The notes below the pieces were generated by a model. It saw only the letters and a list, made by a program, of their open reading frames with translations. It ran no database searches and had not been told where the DNA came from. From an uncultured Granulosicoccaceae bacterium (lineage in GTDB: Bacteria > Pseudomonadota > Gammaproteobacteria > Granulosicoccales > Granulosicoccaceae), in assembly GCA_937957915.1 (NCBI GenBank), contig CALGNZ010000027.1:97365-161364 (forward strand): a DNA stretch of 64,000 nucleotides, read 5' to 3'. Below are positions 41,869-51,185 of this stretch, one piece after another. The position numbers and the translations under genes are program-made. How positions within the stretch are numbered: position 1 is the first letter of the stretch; each line of letters opens with the position of its first letter.

Positions 41869-44232
41869 ATGAAGAAAGCAGATAACAAATCAATTAAGGC
41901 CAATGCCAAAGCTCCCGACACCGAAACCACAGACGTTAGCAGGCAGCTTACCGCAAGTCATTGGGGCACCGCCGTTGTGGAAGTTGCAGGCGACAGACTT
42001 CTTTCGGTCACCGGACACCAGGATGATCCCGATCCATCGGCAATCAACCGCAACTACATCGCTGCAGTCGACGGTCCGGCTCGAGTCAGACAACCGTCTG
42101 TTCGCGCCAGCTATCTGGATGGGAACAGAAACTCGAAACACCTTCGAGGTCAAGAACAATTCATTGAGGTTTCGTGGGAGACCGCAGAAAACCTGGTGGT
42201 AGACGCATTAAAAGAGACCATCGAAAAACACGGTAATCAATCTATTTTTGGTGGTTCCTACGGGTGGGCCAGTGCCGGTCGCTTTCATCATGCACAGAGT
42301 CAGCTAAAACGATTTCTAAACTGTGCAGGCGGCTTTGTCCGCAGCGAAGGAAACTACAGCTACAACGCCGCCCTGGTATTGATGCCCCACATTGTTGGTA
42401 ACTACAGACTCCACATCAAACAGGCGACGCGCTGGGCGACTGTGAAAGACCACACACAACTGGTGGTCATGTTTGGCGGACTGCCACTGCGAAGCGCGCA
42501 AGTCGGTGGTGGTGGTATGGCAAAACATCGACTGAAACACGAGTTGATTGCCTGTCGCAAAGCAGGCGTCGAGTTTATCAATATCAGCCCGTTACGCACT
42601 GATGCTATTGATGAACTCGATGCCAGCTGGATACCAGTGATACCCGGCTCAGATACAGCAGTGATGATGGCGCTGGCTCACACAATAATTACCGAAAACC
42701 TGCATAACACAGAATTTTTACAACGCTACACCACCGGTTTTGACAAGGTCGCCGACTATATATCCGGGCGATCGGACGGGTTGCCGAAGGATGCCACGTG
42801 GGCAAGCAAGTTATCCGGCATTGAAGCTGACACCTTGCGCACACTGGCAAGGCGTATGGCATCTTCCAATACACTAATCTGCACCACCGCGGGTGTACAG
42901 CGCGCCGAGTCAGGTGAGCAACCTTTATGGATGACAGTGACTCTTGCATCAATACTTGGACAAATCGGCTTACCTGGTTGCGGCTACGGTATTGGCTATG
43001 CTGCCGACGCAAGCATAGGTACCACTGATCGACCATTGCGCTGGCCTTCCCTGCCACAAGGCACAAACCCCGTCGAAGACTACATTCCTGTCGCAGCAAT
43101 CACCGATATGCTGATGAAACCTTCACAGCCCTATCAATACAACGGTGAAGATCGCATCTACCCCGATATACAACTGATGTGGTGGGCCGGGGGCAATCCT
43201 TTTCATCACCATCAGAACCTGAACCAACTGACAAAAGCTTTCCAACAACCCGATACCGTCATTGTCGGTGAGATCAACTGGACGGGTACTGCCCGCCACG
43301 CCGATATTGTTTTACCTTCGACGTCGACGCTTGAACGAAATGACTTTGGCGCAGGCACCCAGGACACGGCACTGATACCAATGCCAAGAGCCATTCAACC
43401 AATCGCCGGCGCCAGAGATGAATACGATACTTACGCAGCCCTTGCACTGAAAATGGGTTTTGAAAGCGAGTTCACGGAAGGACGCACATCGCAGCAATGG
43501 CTGGAGGAGATGTGGGAGACAATGCAATCTACCGCCGCCACCATAGATAGGCAATTACCCGACTTCGCAACCTTCTTGCAAGGCGATATTATCGAGTTCG
43601 ACAACCCTGATCCAAAACACACTTTTCTAGCTGAATTTAGAGCAGACCCGGTGAAAAACCCGCTGCCAACGCCAGATGGCAGGATTGCCCTCTTTTCTTC
43701 AGTGATAAACAGCTTTAATTATGCTGATTGTCCTGGACATGCAAGCTGGCTTCCACCGACCGAGTGGTTAGGGTCGCCACTGGCAGACAGCTTTCCACTG
43801 CATATGATCTCCGGCCAGCCACAAACGCGATTACATAGCCAGTGGGACGACGGCGAGTACAGCCGCAGTAAAAAAATCAAAGGGCGGGAACCCGTGTTAA
43901 TACATCCGGTCAATGCAAAAGACCGAGGCATTAATGACGGCGACATAGTCAGGGTTTTTAATGATCGGGGCGCTTGCCTGGCAGGTGCAGTCATCACCAA
44001 TGATGTGCGACCCAACGTCATTTTTCTGTGGACCGGCGCCTGGTTTGATCCACAGCTTTCAAGCGAACAGCCTTTGGATAAGCACGGCAACCCCAATGTA
44101 TTGACTCACGACAGGCGCGCTTCCCGATTATCGCAGGGCCCTGCTGCACATAGCACTCTGGTCGATTTAGAGAAATGGGAAAAGCCCTTGCCCGAAGTTA
44201 CGGCATTCATTCCACCAATTCGCAACCATTGA
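41869..44232 (+). CDS. Molybdopterin-dependent oxidoreductase, BisC/TorA/DMSO reductase family
   Basis: A 787-residue enzyme of the DMSO-reductase family. Conserved active-site motifs are GSYGWASAGRFHHAQ (the Tyr and Trp near Mo) and EGNYSYNAALVLMPHIVG, whose Ser is the expected Mo ligand of the DMSO/TMAO/biotin sulfoxide reductase group. MWWAGGNPFHHHQ and GEINWTGTARHADIVLP follow as in BisC and TorA. No Tat signal is visible from the ATG chosen, giving a cytosolic enzyme like BisC (777 aa). The open frame runs 74 codons further upstream without family content. A seven-codon ORF at 41849 ends in TGA overlapping this ATG. The substrate (biotin or methionine sulfoxide, or other S/N-oxide) is not determinable. 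Confidence 0.88.
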   Translation: MKKADNKSIKANAKAPDTETTDVSRQLTASHWGTAVVEVAGDRLLSVTGHQDDPDPSAINRNYIAAVDGPARVRQPSVRASYLDGNRNSKHLRGQEQFIEVSWETAENLVVDALKETIEKHGNQSIFGGSYGWASAGRFHHAQSQLKRFLNCAGGFVRSEGNYSYNAALVLMPHIVGNYRLHIKQATRWATVKDHTQLVVMFGGLPLRSAQVGGGGMAKHRLKHELIACRKAGVEFINISPLRTDAIDELDASWIPVIPGSDTAVMMALAHTIITENLHNTEFLQRYTTGFDKVADYISGRSDGLPKDATWASKLSGIEADTLRTLARRMASSNTLICTTAGVQRAESGEQPLWMTVTLASILGQIGLPGCGYGIGYAADASIGTTDRPLRWPSLPQGTNPVEDYIPVAAITDMLMKPSQPYQYNGEDRIYPDIQLMWWAGGNPFHHHQNLNQLTKAFQQPDTVIVGEINWTGTARHADIVLPSTSTLERNDFGAGTQDTALIPMPRAIQPIAGARDEYDTYAALALKMGFESEFTEGRTSQQWLEEMWETMQSTAATIDRQLPDFATFLQGDIIEFDNPDPKHTFLAEFRADPVKNPLPTPDGRIALFSSVINSFNYADCPGHASWLPPTEWLGSPLADSFPLHMISGQPQTRLHSQWDDGEYSRSKKIKGREPVLIHPVNAKDRGINDGDIVRVFNDRGACLAGAVITNDVRPNVIFLWTGAWFDPQLSSEQPLDKHGNPNVLTHDRRASRLSQGPAAHSTLVDLEKWEKPLPEVTAFIPPIRNH

Positions 44233-44525
44233 CTTCGCATTAGCGAATTAAAACGCAGCAAAAAAGCACAGGGCAGATATCTGTACAACGAATGCAAGTC
44301 ACCACGAAGACGGCCTGTACAAAATTATTACTAGTGTTATTCATACATCGCTAACATCATCGCTGTGTAGCTCCGGCACAGCCTGAACACCACAGCCACC
44401 GCTGTCCCACGAGCGTAGCTGCCGTCTCCCTGGCACCAAACCGAAACAATAACGAATGCGTATCTTCACTCAAGGATGTAATAGCGATGACGAGTGAAAT
44501 TCAAAGGCCACCAGGCAACAAATGA

Positions 44526-45806
44526 ATGATTAGTAAGCAACAGTGCTGGCACCCCAGCCGTGCCGCAGCGTTGGCACAGCTTGAACAATTTGTGGCTAAC
44601 GCCGGCAGCAGGTATGCGTCACAGAGAAATTTCGATCATGGTCAATCCAGGCACTACAGTGTATCAACCCTTTCACCATGGATTCGCCATCGATCCATCA
44701 CAGAGGAAGAAGTAATAGCAGCTGTACTAAAGCAACATAGCCGCACAGCTGCTGACAAATTTATTCAGGAAGTGTTTTGGCGCACGTACTGGAAGGGCTG
44801 GCTGGAAGCAAGACCACAGGTGTGGCACAACTATCGGGCAGACGTCAGCGCATTCTACAGAGAGTCGCCGGAGACTATCAGGCAATGTGACGCAGCGACT
44901 AGCGCCGGCACCGGCATTGAATGCTTTGACACCTGGTGCAAGGAGTTGGTTGCTACCGGCTACCTTCATAACCACGCTCGAATGTGGTTTGCCAGTATCT
45001 GGATCTTCACATTGCAACTCCCCTGGCAAATGGGTGCCGATTTTTTTCTGCGCCACCTGCTCGACGGAGACCCTGCGTCTAACACACTATCGTGGCGTTG
45101 GGTCGCCGGACTACACACCACTGGCAAGACTTATCTGGCAAGGCCTGAAAATATAGAAAAATACACCGGTGGGCGTTTCTCCCCGACAGGCCAATTGTCT
45201 TCAACTGCCCACGCCCTTACAGAAACACCGATCGGCGATAAAACAGAACTACCCGTATCGTCAGAAATTACGCCAGACAAAACCACCGGGCTTCTAATTA
45301 CTGAAGATGACCTGTGCATTGACCATCTGCTAAAGGAAGCTGCATCACACAAACTGAACGTTGCCTCAGTTGCTACATTGCAGACAACAGCATTGCGATC
45401 ACCAGCAGCCGTATCCGACAATGCCACAAACTTCGTTCAACAACTCATGAAGGATTGCACCACAACTCAGTTCAACGTACGCATAGACGCAGCCATTGAT
45501 GCCATATCGATAAACTCTAGTAAAACGCCCGTCGCACAAGTTGTAAATTGGGCCAGTAAGAACAACCTGCAGCAGGTTGTTACAGCCTATGCGCCCACAG
45601 GGCCAACTGCTGAACTGATTGCCGATATCAAGCTAGCGTTAAACAGACAGGATGTACAACTCCTGTCGTCGGTTCGACAGTGGGATGAAAAAATATGGCC
45701 TCATTCATCCAGGGGTTTCTTCGCGCTTAAGAAAAAAATACCTCAATTACTTGATCAACTCTATCCGACGCAAACGAGTGCAATTCAGCAATCACTGCCA
45801 TTTTGA
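44526..45806 (+). CDS. Photolyase/cryptochrome-family protein with FAD domain first and a degenerate alpha/beta domain last
   Basis: A 426-residue protein. Residues about 25-230 form the photolyase FAD-binding helical domain: STLSPWIRHRSITEEEV, FIQEVFWRTYWKGWLE, HNHARMWFASIWIFTLQLPW and DGDPASNTLSWRWVAGLHT. In standard photolyases this domain is C-terminal; here it comes first. Residues about 245-415 resemble the Rossmann-like antenna domain (LLITEDDLCIDHLL near its start, VVTAYAPTGPTAELIADIK and VRQWDEKIWPHSSRGFFALKK at its end). The role, DNA repair or light sensing, is open. It follows the molybdoenzyme gene by about 290 bases. Confidence 0.82.
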   Translation: MISKQQCWHPSRAAALAQLEQFVANAGSRYASQRNFDHGQSRHYSVSTLSPWIRHRSITEEEVIAAVLKQHSRTAADKFIQEVFWRTYWKGWLEARPQVWHNYRADVSAFYRESPETIRQCDAATSAGTGIECFDTWCKELVATGYLHNHARMWFASIWIFTLQLPWQMGADFFLRHLLDGDPASNTLSWRWVAGLHTTGKTYLARPENIEKYTGGRFSPTGQLSSTAHALTETPIGDKTELPVSSEITPDKTTGLLITEDDLCIDHLLKEAASHKLNVASVATLQTTALRSPAAVSDNATNFVQQLMKDCTTTQFNVRIDAAIDAISINSSKTPVAQVVNWASKNNLQQVVTAYAPTGPTAELIADIKLALNRQDVQLLSSVRQWDEKIWPHSSRGFFALKKKIPQLLDQLYPTQTSAIQQSLPF

Positions 45807-46100
45807 CAAGCCTGACTCTGACAACTCAATTCGGCTGCCGGGCTTAAATTTCGATCAGATAATCAACATTGAATCGAGCCCGCAGTTTTATCGCCACAAC
45901 AACTATTCAGATTGACAAGATTGTTAAAACGACATTAATTGCCTAGTCAACCATTCTATACCCTATGTGTAAACACCTTACGGCAACCGAAGAGAAACTT
46001 CGTTGCTGGATCCACCTAAAGGCGGTTTTACTTACACCAGTTTTCTGTCTCGTCCTGAATGTGTTATTACTATCCCGCGTTCATAAAACCGGGGCAGCAA

Positions 46101-46646
46101 ATGATCAGGATATTCACCCGCCGGCAATTTGTGCTGGGGCTACTTTTATCAAGCAGTGTCGCCTTCGCACACGGCCCTTCAAGACTGAAAGTGAAAGAGA
46201 CCATCAGCATTCAGGCTCCACCAGCCGAAGTGTGGGCCATGATTGGAAATTTTGACAGCGCACACACCTGGCTGCCCATGGTGGAAAGTTCAACCGCTGA
46301 AGGCGGCAACGACGAGGGCGCCTCAAGAAAACTGGTGCTGGGCCCTGGTGTAGAGATATTCGAAATACTGAAACGGCACAGCGACGAAAAGATGTCCTAC
46401 AGCTACAAAATCCCGACCAGTGAACACGACGTGAGCATACTACCGGTCACTAACTATGCCTCAACGATATCCGTAAAAGCGGACGGCGACGGTAGCATGG
46501 TGATGTGGAAAGGCGCGTTCTATCGAGGCTACCCGAATAATGATCCACCCGCAGATCTTAACGATGACGCAGCAATTGCGGCCGTAACCTCGGTGTATAA
46601 AGCAGGCCTGGAGCATCTTAAAAAATTGTTTGAAAACCCCGGTTAG
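46101..46646 (+). CDS. Exported SRPBCC family protein (MxaD-like)
   Basis: A 181-residue protein with a signal peptide (MIRIFTRRQFVLGLLLSSSVAFAHG, with the AFA cleavage site near residue 23; it has a twin-arginine-like RRQF but no full Tat motif). The rest is an SRPBCC/START fold: VKETISIQAPPAEVWAMIGNF then WLPMVESSTAEGG and the C-terminal helix VYKAGLEHLKKLFE. Relatives include MxaD and polyketide cyclase-like proteins. I chose the second Met because the signal peptide begins there and a GGGGC stretch precedes it. The function is unknown. Confidence 0.82.
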   Translation: MIRIFTRRQFVLGLLLSSSVAFAHGPSRLKVKETISIQAPPAEVWAMIGNFDSAHTWLPMVESSTAEGGNDEGASRKLVLGPGVEIFEILKRHSDEKMSYSYKIPTSEHDVSILPVTNYASTISVKADGDGSMVMWKGAFYRGYPNNDPPADLNDDAAIAAVTSVYKAGLEHLKKLFENPG

Positions 46647-47181
46647 CTAATACCTAAACTTCTGTGGGTTGTTCTTAACTTGAAGAATAGGCGGCGCTTT
46701 ATTTAAACCCACAAGCGTTTATCATTGTCACGACAACTAATTGCAGGTCGTGCTGTCGAATTGCCAGGGAGGCTGCACAATGCAAGTTATCCTGCTTCGA
46801 TTAACGACGGGGAGCAACAGCAACAAAAACGACAGCCTCTAAATGCATGCCCACCTCCCCCTCCGATAACGTTTGTTGAAAGATCCCCGTTGGTAATCTT
46901 GAAACCGAGATTGCCAACGAAATCATCGAACGAGCACAACACAGAAATGAGCTGCTTGACAACGTTTTCGCACATAGCGCTCCCAGCTTCGAGAGCACGA
47001 ATGATCGGTCCGCTGAAGTGGGCTAATCAGTCCTGAGGTACCCAGACTGGAAATGCGGCAGTTAAGAAGAGAAGTACTGCCAGGGCCCGAGGGCCAATCG
47101 ATGACAGAGTGTCATCGATTTGACTGCGTTTCAAAAATATGACACTTAGCTGACACCAAACGCCATATTTCTGACAAATAC
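46647..47181. other. Intergenic stretch, no confident gene
   Basis: 535 bases between the SRPBCC gene and the 3' end of rpoS. Open frames run on both strands between 46725 and 47036 (103 codons plus, 62-65 codons minus) but have compositionally odd translations (Pro and Gln runs; Gly and Cys runs). A long stem TGTGGGTT/AACCCACA spans 46663-46713 and may end the SRPBCC transcript. A perfect hairpin near 47096 follows rpoS. Confidence 0.5.
47096..47120 (-). terminator. Hairpin downstream of rpoS
   Basis: A perfect 11-bp stem AATCGATGACA/TGTCATCGATT with a three-base loop, 62 bases after the rpoS stop. A second small GC-rich hairpin (GGCCC/GGGCC) follows on the minus strand. There is no T-run, so it may protect the 3' end or terminate with a factor. 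Confidence 0.5.
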
Positions 47182-48213
47182 CTAGGTGCCCTCAAGCAGC
47201 GCTTCCCACGTGTATCCAGAACCTTCAAGGATACGGCGAAGCTTTTTCAGCGCTTCCATTTGAATTTGTCTGACACGCTCGCGGGTTACACCCAGCTCTT
47301 TGCCAACATCTTCAAGCGTTGTACGCTCGTAGCCATGCAGGCCAAAGCGTCGCACGACCACTTCGCGGTGCTTGCTTTCGAGCTTCATTAACCAGTTGTT
47401 GATTTGCTTGTGAATGCTCTCGTCCTGAAGCTTCCAGGCCGGATCAGGGTTGTTGTCGTCAGGGATAATGTCCAGTAGCGGCCGATCACCGTCCGGGCCG
47501 AGCGCCACATCTACAGAAGACACCCGGTCTCGCAAACCGAGCAGTTTCTTCACGTCTTCAACCGGTTTTTCGCACTCTGCTGCGATATCTTCAGCTGTCG
47601 GCTCTTTGTCCATCTTCTGTTGCAGGCGTCGTTCTGCTTTCAGATAGACATTCATTTCCTTTACAACGTGGATTGGCAGTCGAATGGTACGCGTCTGATT
47701 CATCAGGGCGCGTTCTATGGTCTGGCGTATCCACCAGGTGGCGTAAGTTGAAAAGCGGAAGCCACGCTCCGGATCAAACTTCTCAACTGAGTGAATGAGC
47801 CCCAGGTTGCCTTCTTCTATTAGATCGAGCAGCGTGAGGCCGCGGTTAAGATATCGTCGGGCGATTTTTACAACCAGGCGCAAATTGCACTCGATCATCT
47901 TCGCTCGTGACTTCTCGTCACCTGCCTGTGCCAGGCGTGTGTAGTGCTTTTCCTCGTCAGCCGTCAGCAGCGGTGAATGCTCAATCTCTTTCAAATACAG
48001 TCGTGTAGCATCCATATCGCGCGAGCGCGCTTTACTGCTGGGAGACTTTTCCTTGGTGCGTTGCAGCTGTGCTGCAAAAGTCTCTTCGTCTGTTAACGCC
48101 AGATCTTCTACTTCGTCTTCCGTTTCCTCTACTTCTACTTCCCTTGCACCGATAGAGCTTGTTTCTTCGCTATCGTTATTGGTGTCCCACTCTGAAAGTT
48201 GACTCTGGCCCAT
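47182..48213 (-). CDS. rpoS: RNA polymerase sigma factor RpoS
   Basis: The stationary-phase/general stress sigma factor, 343 aa. An acidic N-terminal region (residues about 10-60, many Glu/Asp) precedes sigma region 1.2 ([20 protein letters not shown]). Region 2 follows with [20 protein letters not shown] and [17 protein letters not shown], then regions 3 and 4 with [20 protein letters not shown], the -35-binding helix-turn-helix. I start it at the ATG giving MGQSQLSEW because GGAG lies 9 bases upstream; an upstream TTG would add five residues. Its place after nlpD is the classical gammaproteobacterial arrangement, where the main rpoS promoter lies inside nlpD. Confidence 0.97.
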   Translation of the reverse strand: MGQSQLSEWDTNNDSEETSSIGAREVEVEETEDEVEDLALTDEETFAAQLQRTKEKSPSSKARSRDMDATRLYLKEIEHSPLLTADEEKHYTRLAQAGDEKSRAKMIECNLRLVVKIARRYLNRGLTLLDLIEEGNLGLIHSVEKFDPERGFRFSTYATWWIRQTIERALMNQTRTIRLPIHVVKEMNVYLKAERRLQQKMDKEPTAEDIAAECEKPVEDVKKLLGLRDRVSSVDVALGPDGDRPLLDIIPDDNNPDPAWKLQDESIHKQINNWLMKLESKHREVVVRRFGLHGYERTTLEDVGKELGVTRERVRQIQMEALKKLRRILEGSGYTWEALLEGT

Positions 48214-48376
48214 TCTAGTTCTCCGCAATGTTGCGTTAATGTTCTATTATTATTGTTATTGTCAGTAGCCTGCCGCTCCGCCAGTCATTCAAAGACTGTT
48301 GGGCGCTGCGCCACCAATGTGGCGCGTTGCAAACAACATGAGAACTAGTACTGCAATAATCGTGCCAATTGACTCT

Positions 48377-49369
48377 CTATAGCGGTGGCAAATACTCCAC
48401 AGGGTTCACTGGCTCGCCATTTCGGCGTATTTCGAAGTGCAATTCGGTACCGGCCGTCTTGTCTGTCCCTACCGCCGCGATCACCTCACCAGCCCTAACC
48501 TTCTGATTTTCCTTAACAAAAATATCACTCACTTTGGAGTAAGCCGTTAAGAAGTTGTCTTCGTGACGTAAAATTACCAAATTGCCATAACTCGCCAAAT
48601 CCCTGCCGCTGTAGACGACCTCACCATCGGCGGCGGCCTGGATGTTTGCACCGACACCAGCGTCAATATCCAGCCCCTGCCGATTTATCTCCTGCAGATT
48701 AAATTCTCGGGTGATCATGCCTTTGGCTGGCCAGTTCCACCCTTCAGCAACCGCATCGACAGAAGTTACCGCCGGCACTTGAACAGGCACGCTGTCCACG
48801 CTATCGATAACCTCGATCTGCGAGGGTGACTCGCCTACTCTTACGTCGTCAATAATTGTTTCGACGCCCTCGGGCCGAACCACTCCATCGACCTGGATAT
48901 CGTTGATGACGGTTGCAGGGGGCAACGTAGCCAACTGACCATTCTCATCAGTGACGAACACGGGCTCGTCATCAAGCAGTGAATCAGCAGAGTGGCTTCT
49001 GACTGCCACAATTTCTTCCTGCGTTGGCTGTGATCCGACCACACCACCTTCTCTGGTACTGACCAGCGATATGTTCTCGGCCATGGCACCTGATTGAATA
49101 AGGCGCGATGCCGGATCATCCTGCCGAACCAGCAACAGTCTTTGCCCGGGAACAAGCCGCGTCACTTCAAGCGCGTTAACAGCAACCAAAGAAGCGGGTT
49201 CAACTTCATAGCGGTCTGCTACCGACTCGAGAGTGTCTCCCGGCTGGACCACATAGGTGTTGGAGTCGAAACGAATTTCAGGAATATCGACGGTTTCGAG
49301 AATCCCACAGCCACTAAGTGACAACAGGGAACCGGCACAGAGAGCGGTGCCCAATTTTGTGTAGTTCAT
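48377..49369 (-). CDS. nlpD: NlpD-like LysM/LytM lipoprotein
   Basis: A 330-residue envelope lipoprotein that activates cell-division amidases (AmiC) in E. coli. The lipobox is LSGC (Cys18 of MNYTKLGTALCAG...), a LysM domain follows (YVVQPGDTLESVADRYEV), then an acidic linker with several valine-rich segments, and a C-terminal LytM/M23 domain (GLDIDAGVGANIQAAADGEV, GNLVILRHEDNFLTAYSKV). The zinc ligands are degenerate: the HxxxD His is absent (RQGLDID) and the last HxH reads HFE, as expected for non-catalytic NlpD. AAGG lies about 10 bases before the ATG. The open frame continues 113 codons upstream without conserved content. Confidence 0.94.
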   Translation of the reverse strand: MNYTKLGTALCAGSLLSLSGCGILETVDIPEIRFDSNTYVVQPGDTLESVADRYEVEPASLVAVNALEVTRLVPGQRLLLVRQDDPASRLIQSGAMAENISLVSTREGGVVGSQPTQEEIVAVRSHSADSLLDDEPVFVTDENGQLATLPPATVINDIQVDGVVRPEGVETIIDDVRVGESPSQIEVIDSVDSVPVQVPAVTSVDAVAEGWNWPAKGMITREFNLQEINRQGLDIDAGVGANIQAAADGEVVYSGRDLASYGNLVILRHEDNFLTAYSKVSDIFVKENQKVRAGEVIAAVGTDKTAGTELHFEIRRNGEPVNPVEYLPPL

Positions 49370-49670
49370 AATCAGCCTTATCAAAATGCAGTGTGTGCTG
49401 TGCCAAGTAACCAGATACCAGACCGCGAAGCCGTCGAGCGCGGCTTTTGCGTGGTCGCCATGTGCGATGGGTTGCGGTACCCGGGCTAACAGTAGCGTTT
49501 TCAACGAGCCAGCAGGGATGTGCGTCAAGCCGCCAGCTCTAGCGCACTTTATACGGCACTGAAAAAAAAACTGCAATAAAAACAGATGACAGGAATGACT
49601 TCTTAATGCGGATACTACAAATTTGTAACCTGCGATCTGGCTGAGAGCCAGACTTAAAAGCAATCGCGAC
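49370..49670. other. Spacer between pcm and nlpD
   Basis: 301 bases separating pcm from nlpD, longer than in E. coli. The nlpD frame stays open through it but without conserved content. A small hairpin TCTGGCT/AGCCAGA lies at 49634-49653 and a long T-run (minus strand) near 49561-49570. A separate nlpD/rpoS promoter is therefore plausible. Confidence 0.5.
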
Positions 49671-50354
49671 TCAACACCGTCCTGACACAAAAGGAACAAA
49701 CCTGACACCCTCTATCTGCTCGTAGCGCGCCGGCTGATCCGCAAATCGGCGGACGAGCGAGAGCTGCTGCGATTTGCTCTGGGGTCCGATGGGTCCAATC
49801 AGCACTCCTCCGTCTCTGACCTGCTGCAACAAGCCATCGGGAATTTCCTCCATGGCTGCAGTCACTACAATCGCATCGAACGGCGCCTTTTCCGTCCAGC
49901 CGTTCACTCCATCGTTGTAGCTAGTTCGAACGTTGCTGTACCCCAGCCGTCGCAACCTGTCGTTCGCTCGGGTAGCCAGGGAGCTGATTCTCTCCGTGGT
50001 GTAAACCTGATCGACCAAATGCGCCAGCACGGCCGCCTGATAACCAGAGCCTGTCCCGATCTCCAGAACGTTTCGAACCGGCTTGCCCGCCTGACTGCTG
50101 TTCAACACCAGTTGCGTCATCAAAGCCACCACGTAGGGCTGTGAGATAGTCTGGCCCTCGCCAATCGGCAAGGAACAGTCTTCGTATGCGCGGCTCTCCA
50201 GCGCCTCATCAACAAACAAATGCCTTGGTGTTGCGATAATTGCATCGAGCACCGCCTCATCATTAATACCGGCAGCCTGCAGTCGATTGGCCAGCCGAAT
50301 TCTGGTGCGCCTCGACGTCATACCAATGCCGCGTATTCTCGCCTCCATATTCAT
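49671..50354 (-). CDS. pcm: Protein-L-isoaspartate O-methyltransferase
   Basis: A 227-residue repair enzyme that methylates L-isoaspartyl residues in aged proteins. Features in order are RHLFVDEALESRAYEDCSLP, GQTISQPYVVALMTQ, and the SAM motif I VLEIGTGSGYQAAVLA, then FDAIVVTAAMEEIP. The start ATG overlaps the surE stop (ATGA), so the two are translationally coupled. Another Met two codons in is a possible start. The order surE-pcm-nlpD-rpoS is conserved in gammaproteobacteria. Confidence 0.96.
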   Translation of the reverse strand: MNMEARIRGIGMTSRRTRIRLANRLQAAGINDEAVLDAIIATPRHLFVDEALESRAYEDCSLPIGEGQTISQPYVVALMTQLVLNSSQAGKPVRNVLEIGTGSGYQAAVLAHLVDQVYTTERISSLATRANDRLRRLGYSNVRTSYNDGVNGWTEKAPFDAIVVTAAMEEIPDGLLQQVRDGGVLIGPIGPQSKSQQLSLVRRFADQPARYEQIEGVRFVPFVSGRC

Positions 50355-51100
50355 GCGGCTACTCCGCTCAGCAGTTGCGCTAACTGATCTACCTTGCCGT
50401 GATTGGTCATATCAATTGAAATAGGAGTAAGCGAAACGTATTGGTTTTCTATGGCATAAAAATCCGTTCCGGGTGCAGTATCGAAAGGCTCCCCTGCCGG
50501 CCCGATCCAGTAGATCTCATTGCCACGCGGATCCTGTTCAATAATAGGGTTATGCCCACGTTTACGTGTACCAAGTCGAGTCGCAGAAAAGCCTGCTATT
50601 TGATCAAATGCTATCGGCGGAATGTTTACATTAATCAGACTGACATCCTGCAGCCCCTTTTGCATTAATTCACTTACCACCTGCTTCGCTACTCTTGCTG
50701 CACAAGTAAAATCAGTGCTGTCGCCAGTAAGTGAAAAAGCAATCCCCGGCACGCCATGTAACACCCCTTCCAGAGCGGCTGCGACAGTGCCCGAATAAAG
50801 CACATCGTCACCAAGATTTGCACCGTGGTTTATGCCGCTCACAATAAGGTCTGGCGTCCAGTCAAACAGACCATTTAAAGCGATGTTAACGCAATCTGCC
50901 GGTGTGCCCTGCAGCCCATAAACATCGGCTCTGTGTTCAGTTGCGCGAATAGGATTCATTAAAGTCAGCGAGCTGCTGGCGGCACTGCAATTACGATCGG
51001 GGGCGACAAGTTTTACCTCGGCGATTTCACACATAGCCTGATACAGTGAGGTAATGCCGGCGGACTGCCACCCATCATCATTCGAGACCAATATTTTCAT
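50351..51100 (-). CDS. surE: 5'/3'-nucleotidase SurE
   Basis: A 249-residue stationary-phase survival phosphatase active on nucleoside monophosphates. The metal-site motif opens the protein (MKILVSNDDGWQSAGITSLY, with the paired Asp9-Asp10), followed by APDRNCSAASSSLTL, the Asn ligand region ISGINHGANLGDDVLYSGTVAAA and INVNIPP. It is the first gene of the surE-pcm pair and probably of the nlpD-rpoS transcript as well. No strong Shine-Dalgarno box is visible. Confidence 0.96.
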   Translation of the reverse strand: MKILVSNDDGWQSAGITSLYQAMCEIAEVKLVAPDRNCSAASSSLTLMNPIRATEHRADVYGLQGTPADCVNIALNGLFDWTPDLIVSGINHGANLGDDVLYSGTVAAALEGVLHGVPGIAFSLTGDSTDFTCAARVAKQVVSELMQKGLQDVSLINVNIPPIAFDQIAGFSATRLGTRKRGHNPIIEQDPRGNEIYWIGPAGEPFDTAPGTDFYAIENQYVSLTPISIDMTNHGKVDQLAQLLSGVAA

Positions 51101-51185
51101 TTATTATTCTTATTTTGTAATTTATTTTCAGCTGGCCCTATAACACCTATGTTATCAAACCAATCGCAGGACACCCCTTCTCACC

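Noticed and set aside
49370..49708. 113-codon upstream extension of nlpD, overlapping pcm
   Set aside because: The lipoprotein signal and lipobox start at the internal ATG with AAGG upstream; the extension overlaps pcm and has no conserved content.
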